From assembly GCA_023395555.1 (NCBI GenBank), contig JAEWYQ010000037.1, forward strand, positions 1 to 64,000: a DNA stretch of 64,000 nucleotides, in the 5' to 3' direction. This stretch comes from Bacillota bacterium (GTDB lineage Bacteria > Bacillota > Clostridia > Lachnospirales > Lachnospiraceae). The position numbers and the translations under genes are program-made. The notes under the pieces were generated by a model. The model saw only the letters and a list, made by a program, of their open reading frames with translations. It was not told the origin of the DNA and searched no databases. Below, piece after piece: positions 41,725-51,452 of the stretch (the stretch's first letter is position 1; each line of letters opens with the position of its first letter).

Positions 41725-41806
41725 TTAAATATGACAATCCCAATTAACTTTAGTGCTTGGAGAAATCCTTGCGCTATTTTTTTATGCTTTGAAAGGAGCA
41801 AACAAC

Positions 41807-42217
41807 ATGGGCTATACAAATACAAGCAACACATTTCTCTTCCATGGTACGAGCTCAGAAACCTTAACCAAATTAGCGGATATCACTTCGTACCCGGATA
41901 TTTTTACGCCGCCGGAGAAATTGCAAGTAACAACACTGTCAGATAAAAACCATAAATACATTAAGGGCATTGCCGATGTCCCCGATTTGCAGTTCGGTCT
42001 CTGGTATGACCCGGAAATCGAGGATGACATCTACGATATCCAGGACGATGATGATCATGTCTACGAATTACGCTTTGGAGAAGGTGGTTCCATTGCAAAA
42101 TACAGATGGACCGGTACGTGCTTTTTCACACCAACCGGCGGGGATGTAAATGGAGTAAGAGCGGGATCCCTTACTTGCTACGCAACAACGGGTCCGGACA
42201 AAGTAACAACCCCGTAA
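41807..42217 (+). CDS. major tail tube protein
   Basis: A 136-residue beta-rich protein in the tail-tube position before the chaperone genes. The ATG after AAAGGAG gives MGYTNTSNTFLFHG; the longer frame has no ribosome-binding site. It contains VYELRFGEGGSIAKYRWTGTCFFTPTGGDVNGV, a tube-like beta pattern. Confidence 0.75.
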   Translation: MGYTNTSNTFLFHGTSSETLTKLADITSYPDIFTPPEKLQVTTLSDKNHKYIKGIADVPDLQFGLWYDPEIEDDIYDIQDDDDHVYELRFGEGGSIAKYRWTGTCFFTPTGGDVNGVRAGSLTCYATTGPDKVTTP

Positions 42218-42283
42218 CTGGGATGACATGGGGCGAAACCGTCTCGCCCCTTTTAATTTTAAATATCCAGAGGAGGATTTGAT

Positions 42284-42622
42284 ATGAGCTATGTGAGAAT
42301 TAACAATAAGCAATATGAAGTGCCAGAGTTCGGGTTCCGTACATCCAAGAAGCTTGAGCAGTGTGGAGTTTCGATATTCAAATTGGCCGATCCAAACTAT
42401 ATGTTTACGATTGTAAGTGCGTTCGTGGCGGTTGTGGCAAATGTAAGCCCCGACGACGCAGATGCTCTGGTTGAACAGCATATGCTTGGAGGTGGCGAGT
42501 TAGAGCCTCTTTATGCAGCCTACACCGCGGCAATCACTGAATCTGGTTTTTTCAAGAAACTCCTGAACAATCAGGAGGAGAAGGAAGCCAAGAAGAGCAA
42601 GGAAGCGAAGCTGACCGAATAG
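42284..42622 (+). CDS. tail assembly chaperone G
   Basis: A 112-residue helical protein between tail tube and tape measure, the usual place of the G chaperone. It ends in a Lys/Glu-rich tail. Near codon 90 the sequence GGT TTT TTC provides a T-TTT-TTC slippery heptamer, and the -1 frame is open into the next ORF, so a fraction of ribosomes should make the G-T fusion. Confidence 0.75.
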   Translation: MSYVRINNKQYEVPEFGFRTSKKLEQCGVSIFKLADPNYMFTIVSAFVAVVANVSPDDADALVEQHMLGGGELEPLYAAYTAAITESGFFKKLLNNQEEKEAKKSKEAKLTE

Positions 42623-43005
42623 AAATCAAAAGTTTTACGGATGCCATAGAAAAGGTGTGGCTTCCAGCAGCCATGCGGTATGGGATCCCGATGGAGGAAT
42701 TTTGGAATTATTACAATCCTAAATACATGGCAATTCGGAAGAAAGAATATGCGGATAGCATTAAAGATAAGTATGAGTTTGCTGACTTCAAAGCCTGGAA
42801 GCACGGAGAGTATACACTGGATGCGATAGCGTGTGCTTTTGATTCAAGGAAGCACAAGTACCCAGTGAAACCTCGTCTCATGGAGCAACAAAGCAACCAC
42901 ATCGACACTGCCGAAGAAGCCGCAAGAGGTTTTGATAAATTTGCAAAGGCATACAAAGAAAAACACAACATTCCCAATTATGAAGAATACAGGGCACTGG
43001 AGTAA
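42284..43005 (+). CDS. tail assembly chaperone G-T (programmed -1 frameshift product)
   Basis: The -1 reading frame is continuously open from before the slippery site TTTTTTC (42547-42553) to 43005. It would add about 150 residues (QETPEQSGGEGSQEE... then VWLPAAMRYGIPMEEFWNYYNPKY) to the first 90, giving about 240. The downstream part alone has no good start near the break. This copies the G/GT arrangement of phage lambda and many siphoviruses. GT recruits tape measure and tube protein during assembly. Confidence 0.7.
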
Positions 43006-43081
43006 TCCGGTGCCTTTAACTTTGATTATACGTGCCTTTATGGCGCTTTCTATATAAATTATCCGAAAGGTGGTGAGCCCC

Positions 43082-46000
43082 ATGGCAGAAAGTACCGTTG
43101 ACCGCTTAGAGGTAGAAGTTCAAGCGCAAGCCACTAAGGCAAACGCCGCCATGGATACGCTTATTGATAAGCTCAAGACCATGAGCACAACATTGAGCGG
43201 TCTCAACGCTGGAGGACTAAAAAATCTTGCAAGTGGAGTAACCACTCTTAGCAAAGCCGTCCAGGATATGCGTTCGGTGAAAACTTCGGAGTTTACTAAA
43301 CTGGCAAGTAATATCGAAAAATTAGGCAATATCAACCAAGGCGGAATCACCAATACAGCCAATGCGCTGCGAACAATCTCCGGGGCAATGTCGACAACGG
43401 CGAATTTTTCCGAAGGAGCGGCGCAAATTGCAGGATTGGCAACATCAATTTCCAAGCTGGGCTATAAAACTGTGTCAACAGCCACATCAAATCTTCCGGG
43501 ATTAGCGTCGGGATTGCAGCAGTTCGTATCTTCTCTGTCCGGCATTGAAAGTCTCCCGTCGGGTGCGCAAGGAATTGCTGATTTGGCGAACAGTATCGCT
43601 AAGTTGGGTTATAAATCCGTTACGAATGCAATAACTAATCTGCCATTGTTAGCCGATGGACTTCGCAAGTTTATGCAGACCTTATCTACTGCCCCGCAGG
43701 TATCAAGGAATCTCATTCAAATGACCCAGGCAATGGCGAATTTGGCTGCGCAGGGCGGCAAATACAATGCAACGATAAAAAGTATGTCAAACGCCGCGGA
43801 CAGACTTACAAGGTCACAGAGCGCCGCTGCAAAGTCAAGCAAATCATTCTTTGCTTCGTTCAGCAAATTCATGGTTGGATTTTATTTGCTGAGACGATTG
43901 ATACAAAATGCATTCAAGCCAATTGAAAAAGCAATGGATCTGGAGGAAACATACAACTTATTCCAGACCTCTTTCAAGAAAATCGGCATGGAAGAGGCAG
44001 CTGATGCTGGATTGGAATGGGGTTCGGAAGCCGCTGACTCATTTGCAATTGGATTTGTTGATAGATCTCAGAAATTTAATGATAAAATAGTCAATGCACT
44101 ATCTCTTGATCCGGATGTAATTATGAATTATCAAGCAGTATTTGCGCAGATGGCTAATGCTTTTGGATTAACAACAAAATCCGTTATGAACCTGTCGGAA
44201 TCGTTTAGCATGCTAGGACTCGATATAGCATCTTTCTTCAATACCGGTGTTGAAGAGGCTATGGTAAAACTCCGGGCTGGTTTGGCTGGAGAGACTGAAC
44301 CGCTAAGAACGCTTGGAGTTGATATTACCGAATCCACCCTCAAGATGATAGCCATGAAATATGGCATCGAAGGAACAATTTCTGAAATGTCCCAGGCGGC
44401 TAAAACGCAGCTTCGTTGGCTGGCAATCATGGAGCAAACAGAGACAGTTTTTGGAGATATGGCAAAGACCATTGAGAGCCCATCCAACCAAGTTCGTATC
44501 CTTCAGCAACAGTTCGAAAACCTCAGCAGATCAATTGGAACCGTATTTCTTCCCATTATATCCAGGGTATTACCCTATGTGAATGCTTTTGTTATCGCAT
44601 TGAGAAGGATGACAGATGCAATTGCTAAGGCATTGGGTTATGAAGTCCCCGATTATAAAGATTCTGACATATATGTTGATGTTTCAAGTGGAATTGATGG
44701 GATTGGGGAATCAGCAGATGAGACTAATGACAAGGTCAAAAAACTGCAAAAATCCCTGGCTGGATTTGATGCGCTTAATAATTTAACGCAAGGAACTGAC
44801 AAAAGTTCCACTTCTGGTCTTGGGGCTGGATATCCGGCACTTGATGATGCGATTGCAAAAAAGACCGAATCATACATGGCAAAGTTCAATGATGAGATTG
44901 AAAAGATGTCTAATAAAGCTGAGAAATTGGCCGATAAGATGGGTGAGTTTTTTAAGTCAATATCCGAAAAATCTCAGCCAACAATAGATGCACTCAAAGA
45001 TTTAAAAGAAGCTATTGATCCGTTTGCAAGCAATGTCGGTGATGGGTTGCAGTGGTTTTATGATAATGTACTAACCGCACTAGCCGATACCTCAATTGAT
45101 TATACCATTCCAAATGTCTTGTATTCAATTTCAAGCGCCATTTCTTTAATCAACACGGCAGTAGATAAGTTCAAGTCTTTGGATGGTAAGGATACAATTT
45201 TAGGTTTTCTGGTTGAAATACAGAATACAAAACTTAAAAAAATAGGTGATTTCTTTAAAAAAATTGGAGATGCCTTTTCTTCTTTAAATGAATTTATTAA
45301 AGATCCAAATTGGAAGGATTTATGGGGGTATGTTAAGAATGCACTTAGCGTTGGATTTGACCTGTCTGACTTTCCCGATTTAACAGATCCATGGAAAGCA
45401 TTTGGAATTCCCAAAGAGGTTGAAATAGCTTTTAAAGCATATATAGCAACTACGTGGGCGATGCTAAAGGATAAGTGGGAGAGTCTTACGAAGCATATAA
45501 TACCGATAGTAGCTTATTTCTCTGCAAAGATTGTAACAACATGGAACGACTTAGTAGAAAAATATTCTAAACTGACTGGAAAGTTTATAGGGAAAACGGT
45601 TAAATTTATCGTTGAAATACCTCAAAAATGGGATGACTTGGTAGATAAGTACTCTAAATTAACAGGAAAATTTATAGGGAAAACGGTTAAATTTTTGGTA
45701 GAAATACCTCAAAGCTGGAAGGATATAAGCGCGAGGTACTTTGCGTTATATAACTACTTTGTTGGGAAAACTGTGGAATTTGCAGTAAAGCTTGTGACAA
45801 GCCTAGGAGATATTAAAGATTTTGTTAACAAGATCATAGACAGCATTAATACCAGTGTAATTGCAAAATTAGATTTTACAATAGACTTGCCTGCACCAAT
45901 ACCTGATATAAAATTCGTGGCTCCAAGAATTCCAAGACTAGCAGATGGCGGATATGTTAATACCGGACAGCTGTTTATCGCAAGAGAAGCAGGCCCCGAA

Positions 46001-46237
46001 CTTGTCGGAACTATGAATGGGCGCACAGCCGTAGCCAACAATGACCAGATAGCAAGCGGTATCGCCGATGCTGTTAAAGGAGCAATCGTTGAGACATTGA
46101 TTCCGGCTTTGTCTGTGATAGGGGGAAACAATGGAGACACCGTTGTTATAATCGATAATAAAGAGGTATTCCGCGCAACACAAAAAGCAGCAGATGAATA
46201 TTACAATTTAACAGGCAGAGCACCTTATCCAACATAG
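43082..46237 (+). CDS. tail tape measure protein
   Basis: A 1051-residue protein, the longest phage gene here. It is helical in the N-terminal 250 residues, with a hydrophobic patch near 265 (FFASFSKFMVGFYLLRRLIQNAF), and ends SVIGGNNGDTVVIIDNKEVFRATQKAADEYY. Tape measure length sets tail length. At about 1.5 angstroms per residue the tail would be near 150 nm. Residues about 825-885 contain a 29-residue unit (KYSKLTGKFIGKTVKFIVEI...) in two near-perfect copies plus a diverged third. The ATG near AAAGGTGG is used. Confidence 0.88.
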   Translation: MAESTVDRLEVEVQAQATKANAAMDTLIDKLKTMSTTLSGLNAGGLKNLASGVTTLSKAVQDMRSVKTSEFTKLASNIEKLGNINQGGITNTANALRTISGAMSTTANFSEGAAQIAGLATSISKLGYKTVSTATSNLPGLASGLQQFVSSLSGIESLPSGAQGIADLANSIAKLGYKSVTNAITNLPLLADGLRKFMQTLSTAPQVSRNLIQMTQAMANLAAQGGKYNATIKSMSNAADRLTRSQSAAAKSSKSFFASFSKFMVGFYLLRRLIQNAFKPIEKAMDLEETYNLFQTSFKKIGMEEAADAGLEWGSEAADSFAIGFVDRSQKFNDKIVNALSLDPDVIMNYQAVFAQMANAFGLTTKSVMNLSESFSMLGLDIASFFNTGVEEAMVKLRAGLAGETEPLRTLGVDITESTLKMIAMKYGIEGTISEMSQAAKTQLRWLAIMEQTETVFGDMAKTIESPSNQVRILQQQFENLSRSIGTVFLPIISRVLPYVNAFVIALRRMTDAIAKALGYEVPDYKDSDIYVDVSSGIDGIGESADETNDKVKKLQKSLAGFDALNNLTQGTDKSSTSGLGAGYPALDDAIAKKTESYMAKFNDEIEKMSNKAEKLADKMGEFFKSISEKSQPTIDALKDLKEAIDPFASNVGDGLQWFYDNVLTALADTSIDYTIPNVLYSISSAISLINTAVDKFKSLDGKDTILGFLVEIQNTKLKKIGDFFKKIGDAFSSLNEFIKDPNWKDLWGYVKNALSVGFDLSDFPDLTDPWKAFGIPKEVEIAFKAYIATTWAMLKDKWESLTKHIIPIVAYFSAKIVTTWNDLVEKYSKLTGKFIGKTVKFIVEIPQKWDDLVDKYSKLTGKFIGKTVKFLVEIPQSWKDISARYFALYNYFVGKTVEFAVKLVTSLGDIKDFVNKIIDSINTSVIAKLDFTIDLPAPIPDIKFVAPRIPRLADGGYVNTGQLFIAREAGPELVGTMNGRTAVANNDQIASGIADAVKGAIVETLIPALSVIGGNNGDTVVIIDNKEVFRATQKAADEYYNLTGRAPYPT

Positions 46238-46280
46238 GACAGGTGCTTTGCTTTTTATTTAGGATTGGAGGTAGGAGTCC

Positions 46281-46664
46281 ATGGCATATCAAGGATATTT
46301 GGTTAAGGTTGGCATTCATATAGTTGACAAATATATGGCTCATGGCTCCTATAGTTCAACACCTAACATGGAAATGGATCTGGACTCCTACAGGGATGCA
46401 AATGGTGATTTAAAAAGAAATATCCTTAATCATAAAAAAACCACGTTTGAATTTACCACTCCTTATCTTCGTCTGGCTGATAAACAGGCATTACAAGCAA
46501 TGCTTCCATCTAGGACAAAGCTTACAGTTACTTATTGGAACGATGAGACAAACACCTATACTACGGGAGATTTTTATATCCCCAATGTTAAATATGAGGT
46601 GTATTCCCAAAGTAACACCGACATTCTTTATAAGCCAATCAACTTCCAATTCATCCAATATTAA
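46281..46664 (+). CDS. distal tail-associated protein (DUF6711-like)
   Basis: A 127-residue protein following the tape measure. Its pattern MAYQGYLVKVG...KYMAHGSYSSTPNMEMDLDSYRDANGDLKRNILNH...LPSRTKLTVTYWNDETNTYTTGDFYIP fits the small baseplate-hub family found between tape measure and tail-tip protein. Role inferred from order. Confidence 0.7.
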   Translation: MAYQGYLVKVGIHIVDKYMAHGSYSSTPNMEMDLDSYRDANGDLKRNILNHKKTTFEFTTPYLRLADKQALQAMLPSRTKLTVTYWNDETNTYTTGDFYIPNVKYEVYSQSNTDILYKPINFQFIQY

Positions 46665-46683
46665 TTTCCATGGAGGCGATATC

Positions 46684-49203
46684 ATGATTAATATCAGCGA
46701 AGCATTCAAAACTATATACCGTAATGATATTGTTCCGTTGGTAGAAGATAATGTCCATAAGGAATTGATATTATATTTTCCGAGCCTTGATTATACCATT
46801 TCCAATCCCAATATAGTGGGCGAGAACTTTGAATTGAATGAGGCTATCTGTAGTTCCGATTCTATACGCTTTGGGGCATGTGAAGCTGCACAGATTAAAA
46901 TTACGGTAGCAGATATTGATATGGATTTAAGCGGCCAGACCATGATAGTTACCCAGATTGTTGATGGAACCTATGAAATGCCGATGGGTGTATATAAGGT
47001 TGAGTCATGTAAGAGACGGGATAATCTTTGGTTCCGTGATATCATTGCATATGGCCTTATGAGAAAGTTTGATGTGGATGTAGCTGGATGGTATAGGGGG
47101 CTATTCCCAACTGGAAATGAAACATATACACTGGCAGTGTTTCGGGCAAGTTTATTAAATCATCTAAGCATACAGCAGGACACCAGCGCATTACCGCTCC
47201 CAAACGATTCAATGATGGTCACCAAAACCATTGATCCCACTCAGATATCCGGCAGGGTAGTAATAGAAGCTTGCCAGGAGATCAATGGAGCTTTCGGGCA
47301 AATTGGCAGGAACGGTAAATTTACCCATGTTGTATTGATGCCGGCTTATGGGTTGTATCCGAGTGACGATTTATATCCGTCTGATGATTTATACCCCACT
47401 GCAGAGAATGACACATCCTTTGTACAGGGTGATTTGATTAATGAAACTATTACAGTGGACATGAGAAAACCTCCATTGAGGTTCGAGGAATATATATGCA
47501 AAGAGATTGATAAACTCATTATACGATCAGAGGAAAATGACGTTGGAGCAATTGTAGGTGATGGTAGCAATGCTTATATTATTGAGGGTAATTTCTTATT
47601 GTTTGGTAAGTCAGCAACCGAATTAGAGGCGATTGCCAGAAATACATTCGGGAATATAAATAAGCGTCCGCATCGCCCGTACAACTGTGATGGTGTTGGA
47701 CTTCCTTATATTACCCCTGGAGATATGTTGGCATTTCCTCAGAGCGACACGGTCGCGGGGTATGTATTTCAAAGGACACTCAAAGGTATACAAAAACTCC
47801 GGGATACTTTTATTGATGAGGGAAAAGAAGAACTTGAGCAAAACTTTGGAATAAACAAAGAGATTATCCAGTTGCAGGGGCGGGCCACAACAATACAGAA
47901 AGATGTTGATGGGGTTCGGATTACTGTTAGTGACCTGGCGGCAAGCACAGCGTCACGATTTGAAATAACTGATACTAAAATCCTCCAGGAAGTCACCAGA
48001 GCTACAGCAGCAGAAGGTACACTGAGCAGCAGTATTACACTATTGGCAGGAGAAATGGAATTAAAGGTTTCCAAGGACGGGGTTATAGCAGCAATCAATT
48101 TAAGTCCGGAAACCGCAAGGATTACAGCTAATAATATAGCCATGGAGGGTATCGTGACGGCAAATGGCCGCTTTAAAATCCTCCTGGATGGTAGTATGGA
48201 AGCGGTAAATGGGAAGTTCAGCGGAAATATAAGCTCCTCTATATACACTGGCGGTAAAATCTATTCCAATAATTACAGCCCCGGCAACTCAGGGATGATG
48301 ATTGATCTGGATAACAGTGTCATCGATATGAAGAATTTTTATGTCAGTCCTTCCGGGAATCTGACAGCTGCCGGAGTGAATATAAGCGGGAACATATCTG
48401 GCTCCGCCATTACAGGTAGTACATTTAATCGGGCGGTTGGTTCCAATATATATACCGCAATTGATGATGATGGGTTCTTTCAAAATAATACGGGCGGTAT
48501 GAGGTTCCAGGTAGGGTACGCTTATCAGAATGGATATATCTCATCAACCAGCAACGGATTAACACTTGGTAATCAGTCATCAAATTACATCAGTGTATCC
48601 TCTTCCGGGATAGGTTTCTATGGAAGCGTATTTATAAATAGCCTTAATGGTGGAACCCCTATAACTACTGCGAACAAACACGTCATATATACTTTGTATG
48701 ATAGCGAAATCGGTGGAGCCGTTGCCACAGCGTATAATGGTAATTTTAGACCGCATTCCAACAGGGGTGACAATGTCGCATCGAATGGAACCCCGACATA
48801 TAGATGGTCACAAGTGTGCGCAGGAACAGGAACAATAATCACTTCGGACGAAAATGAAAAAACAGTAATTGGATCGCTAACCGAAAAGGAAAAAAGGGTA
48901 GCACAGAAGATAAAAAGAAGCATACTGTCTTTCAGATTTAATGATGCAATCGCAATTAAAGGTGACAATGCGAGGATACATTTTGGAGTTACGGCGCAGA
49001 AAGTAGCAGAATTCTTTTTGGAAGAAGGTCTTGACCCGTATCGTTATGCAATGTTCTGTTCAGATACATGGTATGAAAAAGATGGAAAGGCAGCAGATGA
49101 GGATGACAGGTTGTATACTGAATTTGACGAAGGGGTTACAGAAAAAACAAGACTTGGAATTAGATACGAAGAACTTCTCTGCTTTGTAATAGGTTCTTTA
49201 TAG
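46684..49203 (+). CDS. tail-tip protein with C-terminal S74 intramolecular chaperone
   Basis: An 839-residue protein. The N-terminal 400 residues are baseplate-hub-like, beginning MINISEAFKTIYRNDIVPLVED. A short tandem LYPSDDLYPSDDLYPT lies near residue 225. The middle (about 410-680) is fibre-like. The C terminus carries a Peptidase_S74 domain: TSDENEKTVIGSLTEKEKRVAQ (catalytic Ser with Lys downstream) then GVTAQKVAEFF. Such domains trimerise the fibre and then cut themselves off. The ATG after GGAGG is used; the longer frame overlaps the preceding gene. Confidence 0.8.
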   Translation: MINISEAFKTIYRNDIVPLVEDNVHKELILYFPSLDYTISNPNIVGENFELNEAICSSDSIRFGACEAAQIKITVADIDMDLSGQTMIVTQIVDGTYEMPMGVYKVESCKRRDNLWFRDIIAYGLMRKFDVDVAGWYRGLFPTGNETYTLAVFRASLLNHLSIQQDTSALPLPNDSMMVTKTIDPTQISGRVVIEACQEINGAFGQIGRNGKFTHVVLMPAYGLYPSDDLYPSDDLYPTAENDTSFVQGDLINETITVDMRKPPLRFEEYICKEIDKLIIRSEENDVGAIVGDGSNAYIIEGNFLLFGKSATELEAIARNTFGNINKRPHRPYNCDGVGLPYITPGDMLAFPQSDTVAGYVFQRTLKGIQKLRDTFIDEGKEELEQNFGINKEIIQLQGRATTIQKDVDGVRITVSDLAASTASRFEITDTKILQEVTRATAAEGTLSSSITLLAGEMELKVSKDGVIAAINLSPETARITANNIAMEGIVTANGRFKILLDGSMEAVNGKFSGNISSSIYTGGKIYSNNYSPGNSGMMIDLDNSVIDMKNFYVSPSGNLTAAGVNISGNISGSAITGSTFNRAVGSNIYTAIDDDGFFQNNTGGMRFQVGYAYQNGYISSTSNGLTLGNQSSNYISVSSSGIGFYGSVFINSLNGGTPITTANKHVIYTLYDSEIGGAVATAYNGNFRPHSNRGDNVASNGTPTYRWSQVCAGTGTIITSDENEKTVIGSLTEKEKRVAQKIKRSILSFRFNDAIAIKGDNARIHFGVTAQKVAEFFLEEGLDPYRYAMFCSDTWYEKDGKAADEDDRLYTEFDEGVTEKTRLGIRYEELLCFVIGSL

Positions 49204-49276
49204 TGGTAAGATTCGCAATAAATGTTGATGTATGGAAAAAAATATTGTATAATTCCAGTAGGAGGTGATTTATTAT

Positions 49277-50194
49277 ATGAAAAAGGTACTGGTATTTGCA
49301 ATTATTTTTATTATCTCAATGTTTTCGTTTGATAAAGCATCATATGCCAATCAGATGAAGAGTTTTGAGATTACAGAAACTAATAACACAAAATACACTT
49401 ACCAAGTTGCGGTATTTTCGGACAATAAAGACGATGCCATCATAGGCAGACCACTAAAGAAATATTGGATACTAATTAATATTTATGATCGTGATGATCA
49501 CTTAGGGCCCTTTAATCCAACTTGGGATAATCCGGATTATGTCATTAAAGCTGGTGAACAATATGTTTCCTTATCTGGATACTTCGGTGATGAATTAATA
49601 ACATTAACCATGTATCTATACGGAATAAAATTTGTTGATCCAGATTCCGATGTTGTACCGGAGGAGCCAGCGGAGCCCGAAGAATCAGACGAACCCACAA
49701 CTCCATCCCTCACCGCAACAACCGTATTACTCACCAATGCCACAGCATATGACATAAACCTCAACAATAAGATCCCCGGCTCCACATACAAGTGGACGAG
49801 CAATAATACAAAGGCAGCCAAAGTAAACAGTAAAAACGGCCTTGTCACAGCGGTCAGCGAGGGCACCGCCACAATCACCTGTGAGATCACTCCTCCAGGC
49901 GGGGAGATCATAAAGCTAACATCCGTCGTAACCATAGGATATGACGATAACGCCCCGATTTTGTCCGATACAAGCCTTGATTTAGGCATAGGGGATAAAT
50001 ACACCCTCAAGGCTGATAACACGCTTGCAAAGTCAAATATACGCTTTGCATCATCCGACAAGTCAGTGGTTAAAGTTGGCACGGCTAACGGCAAAGTAAC
50101 AGCAGTGTCGGCTGGGGAGGCATATATCACATGTACCATTACAGCGGGCGGACAGGTAATTGTTTTACGGTGTGATGTAACAGTAACTGAGTAA
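49277..50194 (+). CDS. secreted protein with bacterial Ig-like (Big2) domains
   Basis: A 305-residue protein with a signal peptide (KKVLVFAIIFIISMFSFDKASYA). A variable domain comes first, then an acidic Pro-rich linker, then two Big2-type repeats (about 145-220 and 225-300). The repeats share KWTSNNTKAAKVNSKNGLVTAVSEGTATITC and ASSDKSVVKVGTANGKVTAVSAGEAYITC patterns. It lies within the late tail operon after a perfect GGAGGTG. It may decorate the lysogen surface or modify adsorption; this is not established. A similar gene is at 57.7 kb. Confidence 0.75.
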   Translation: MKKVLVFAIIFIISMFSFDKASYANQMKSFEITETNNTKYTYQVAVFSDNKDDAIIGRPLKKYWILINIYDRDDHLGPFNPTWDNPDYVIKAGEQYVSLSGYFGDELITLTMYLYGIKFVDPDSDVVPEEPAEPEESDEPTTPSLTATTVLLTNATAYDINLNNKIPGSTYKWTSNNTKAAKVNSKNGLVTAVSEGTATITCEITPPGGEIIKLTSVVTIGYDDNAPILSDTSLDLGIGDKYTLKADNTLAKSNIRFASSDKSVVKVGTANGKVTAVSAGEAYITCTITAGGQVIVLRCDVTVTE

Positions 50195-50273
50195 CTTATA
50201 AACCAATATAGACTAAGGGCAGAGCCGAAAGGTATCTGCTCTTTTTATGCGCAGAAAGGAGGCGGGTATCCAT

Positions 50274-50414
50274 ATGTCAGAAAATCAAAAAACCACTGTC
50301 TTTATTGATAAAGAACAGCAGTCTTTTGACGTTGAGAACCGACGCAATAAATCTACAGTAACAATAACTGCAGATCATATTATTGCGGGTGCTGTGTTAA
50401 TTAGCTTTAAGTGA
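50274..50414 (+). CDS. small tail-operon protein
   Basis: A 46-residue ORF (MSENQKTTVFIDKEQQSFDVENRRNKSTVTI...) with AAAGGAGG before the ATG. It overlaps the convergent zinc-ribbon ORF by 18 bases. Not recognised. Confidence 0.4.
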   Translation: MSENQKTTVFIDKEQQSFDVENRRNKSTVTITADHIIAGAVLISFK

Positions 50415-50591
50415 CGGGCACTTAATCACAACGTTTTTACAAACAAGGCACCCATACAAATCAACAGGCAAAACAGAATCCATGTGTATTGATTTGGTTT
50501 GAGCATTGACTTCCATCAAGCCATATTGAGTACCTATTTGCGTATCGATTTTGAGGAGTTCTCCGCCTCCACAATAAGGACACAACATCAT
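50397..50591 (-). CDS. small zinc-ribbon protein
   Basis: A 64-residue protein with CPYCGGG near the N terminus and GCLVCKN near the C terminus, a two-CxxC zinc ribbon. It is the only minus-strand gene inside the tail operon, which suggests a moron (independently expressed passenger gene). AAGGGAG precedes the ATG. Confidence 0.55.
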   Translation of the reverse strand: MMLCPYCGGGELLKIDTQIGTQYGLMEVNAQTKSIHMDSVLPVDLYGCLVCKNVVIKCPSLKAN

Positions 50592-50686
50592 ATTATCGCA
50601 ACTCCCTTCTTTAGTATTTCAGCCGATCCGCTGATAAGGAGATTATACCACAATGTAACAAAATATACCATAAAAGGAGTGATCCC

Positions 50687-50944
50687 GTGAATCAAAATAG
50701 ATCAATCGTAAATCCAAAACCCGAAGAAGAAATAGTCAAGGGAATGGACTTGAGAATCGCAGAATTAAACAATGATATCGTGGAAGCAATCAACAAGGCC
50801 AATCTTCCGGCAGGGGTGCTAAAATATATCTTTGCTGATTATGTAAATTTAATGCGATCAAAAGAAGCTGCAGCAGTAGCACAGCAGCAGGAAGCTTTTG
50901 AGGAAGAGGTGAAGAAGCATGGCAAAGAGATACATAAGGATTAA
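50687..50944 (+). CDS. hypothetical phage protein upstream of the fibre
   Basis: An 85-residue helical acidic protein with AAAGGAG before an overlapping GTG/ATG start. It overlaps the fibre gene by 26 bases. NPKPEEEIVKGMDLRIAELNNDIVEAINKANLPAGVL is amphipathic. Possibly a fibre assembly factor; not recognised. Confidence 0.5.
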   Translation: MNQNRSIVNPKPEEEIVKGMDLRIAELNNDIVEAINKANLPAGVLKYIFADYVNLMRSKEAAAVAQQQEAFEEEVKKHGKEIHKD

Positions 50945-51452
50945 CTGGAAAAACAGTCCATCAACGTCAACACCTGTAAACGAGCCCAATCTTAATCAAA
51001 TGGATAAGGGCATCAAAGACTGTGATGATGCAATCGGAGATCTGGCGCTTTTAAAGACCACAGCAAAAGCCGATTTGGTGGCGGCAATTAATGAGCAAAA
51101 TGAAAATTTTGATGTGCAAAATAGTACAAGTAACATTGTATTAAGAGATGGAATTGCAAATTCGTGGTTTGGATGCAGGATCTACAAATGCGGCAAAACA
51201 GTCATGCTGCAAGTCAGTGTAAAAAAAGCCGATGGTACATCATTTTCCGGGAGCAATATACCGATATTGTTGCTTCCGGCGGGATATCTTCCTATCGTCC
51301 CACTGGTTATAAGCGGGGGAATTGGAGGAGACTACAGTCTTAACTATCCTGTTTATATTTACATAGCTTCAACGGGAGAAATGAGCATAAGTATATCAGG
51401 GAGCAATACCGGCAATGTAGTCCATGCGGTAATAACGTATATATGCAAATAG
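50919..51452 (+). CDS. tail fibre/receptor-binding protein, expressed cassette A
   Basis: A 177-residue protein. The constant N terminus (residues 1-58) begins RYIRINWKNSPSTSTPVNEPNLNQMDKGIKDCDDAIG, which I know as a tail-attachment module in clostridial phages. At residues 59-64 the motif E-Q-N-E-N-F is encoded by the 15-bp site 51095-51109. The variable C-terminal domain (65-177) is a beta-rich head (NSWFGCRIYKCGKTVMLQVSV...ILLLPAGYLP). The same NEN motif starts three silent alternatives, so the 3' end is probably exchanged by inversion. Confidence 0.75.
   Translation: MAKRYIRINWKNSPSTSTPVNEPNLNQMDKGIKDCDDAIGDLALLKTTAKADLVAAINEQNENFDVQNSTSNIVLRDGIANSWFGCRIYKCGKTVMLQVSVKKADGTSFSGSNIPILLLPAGYLPIVPLVISGGIGGDYSLNYPVYIYIASTGEMSISISGSNTGNVVHAVITYICK
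51095..51109 (+). repeat. fibre recombination site s1 (plus orientation)
   Basis: GCAAAATGAAAATTT, in frame inside the expressed fibre gene. It differs from the three other sites at only one base. The core AAAT-N4-ATTT is partly palindromic, as expected for a serine recombinase site. Confidence 0.65.
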
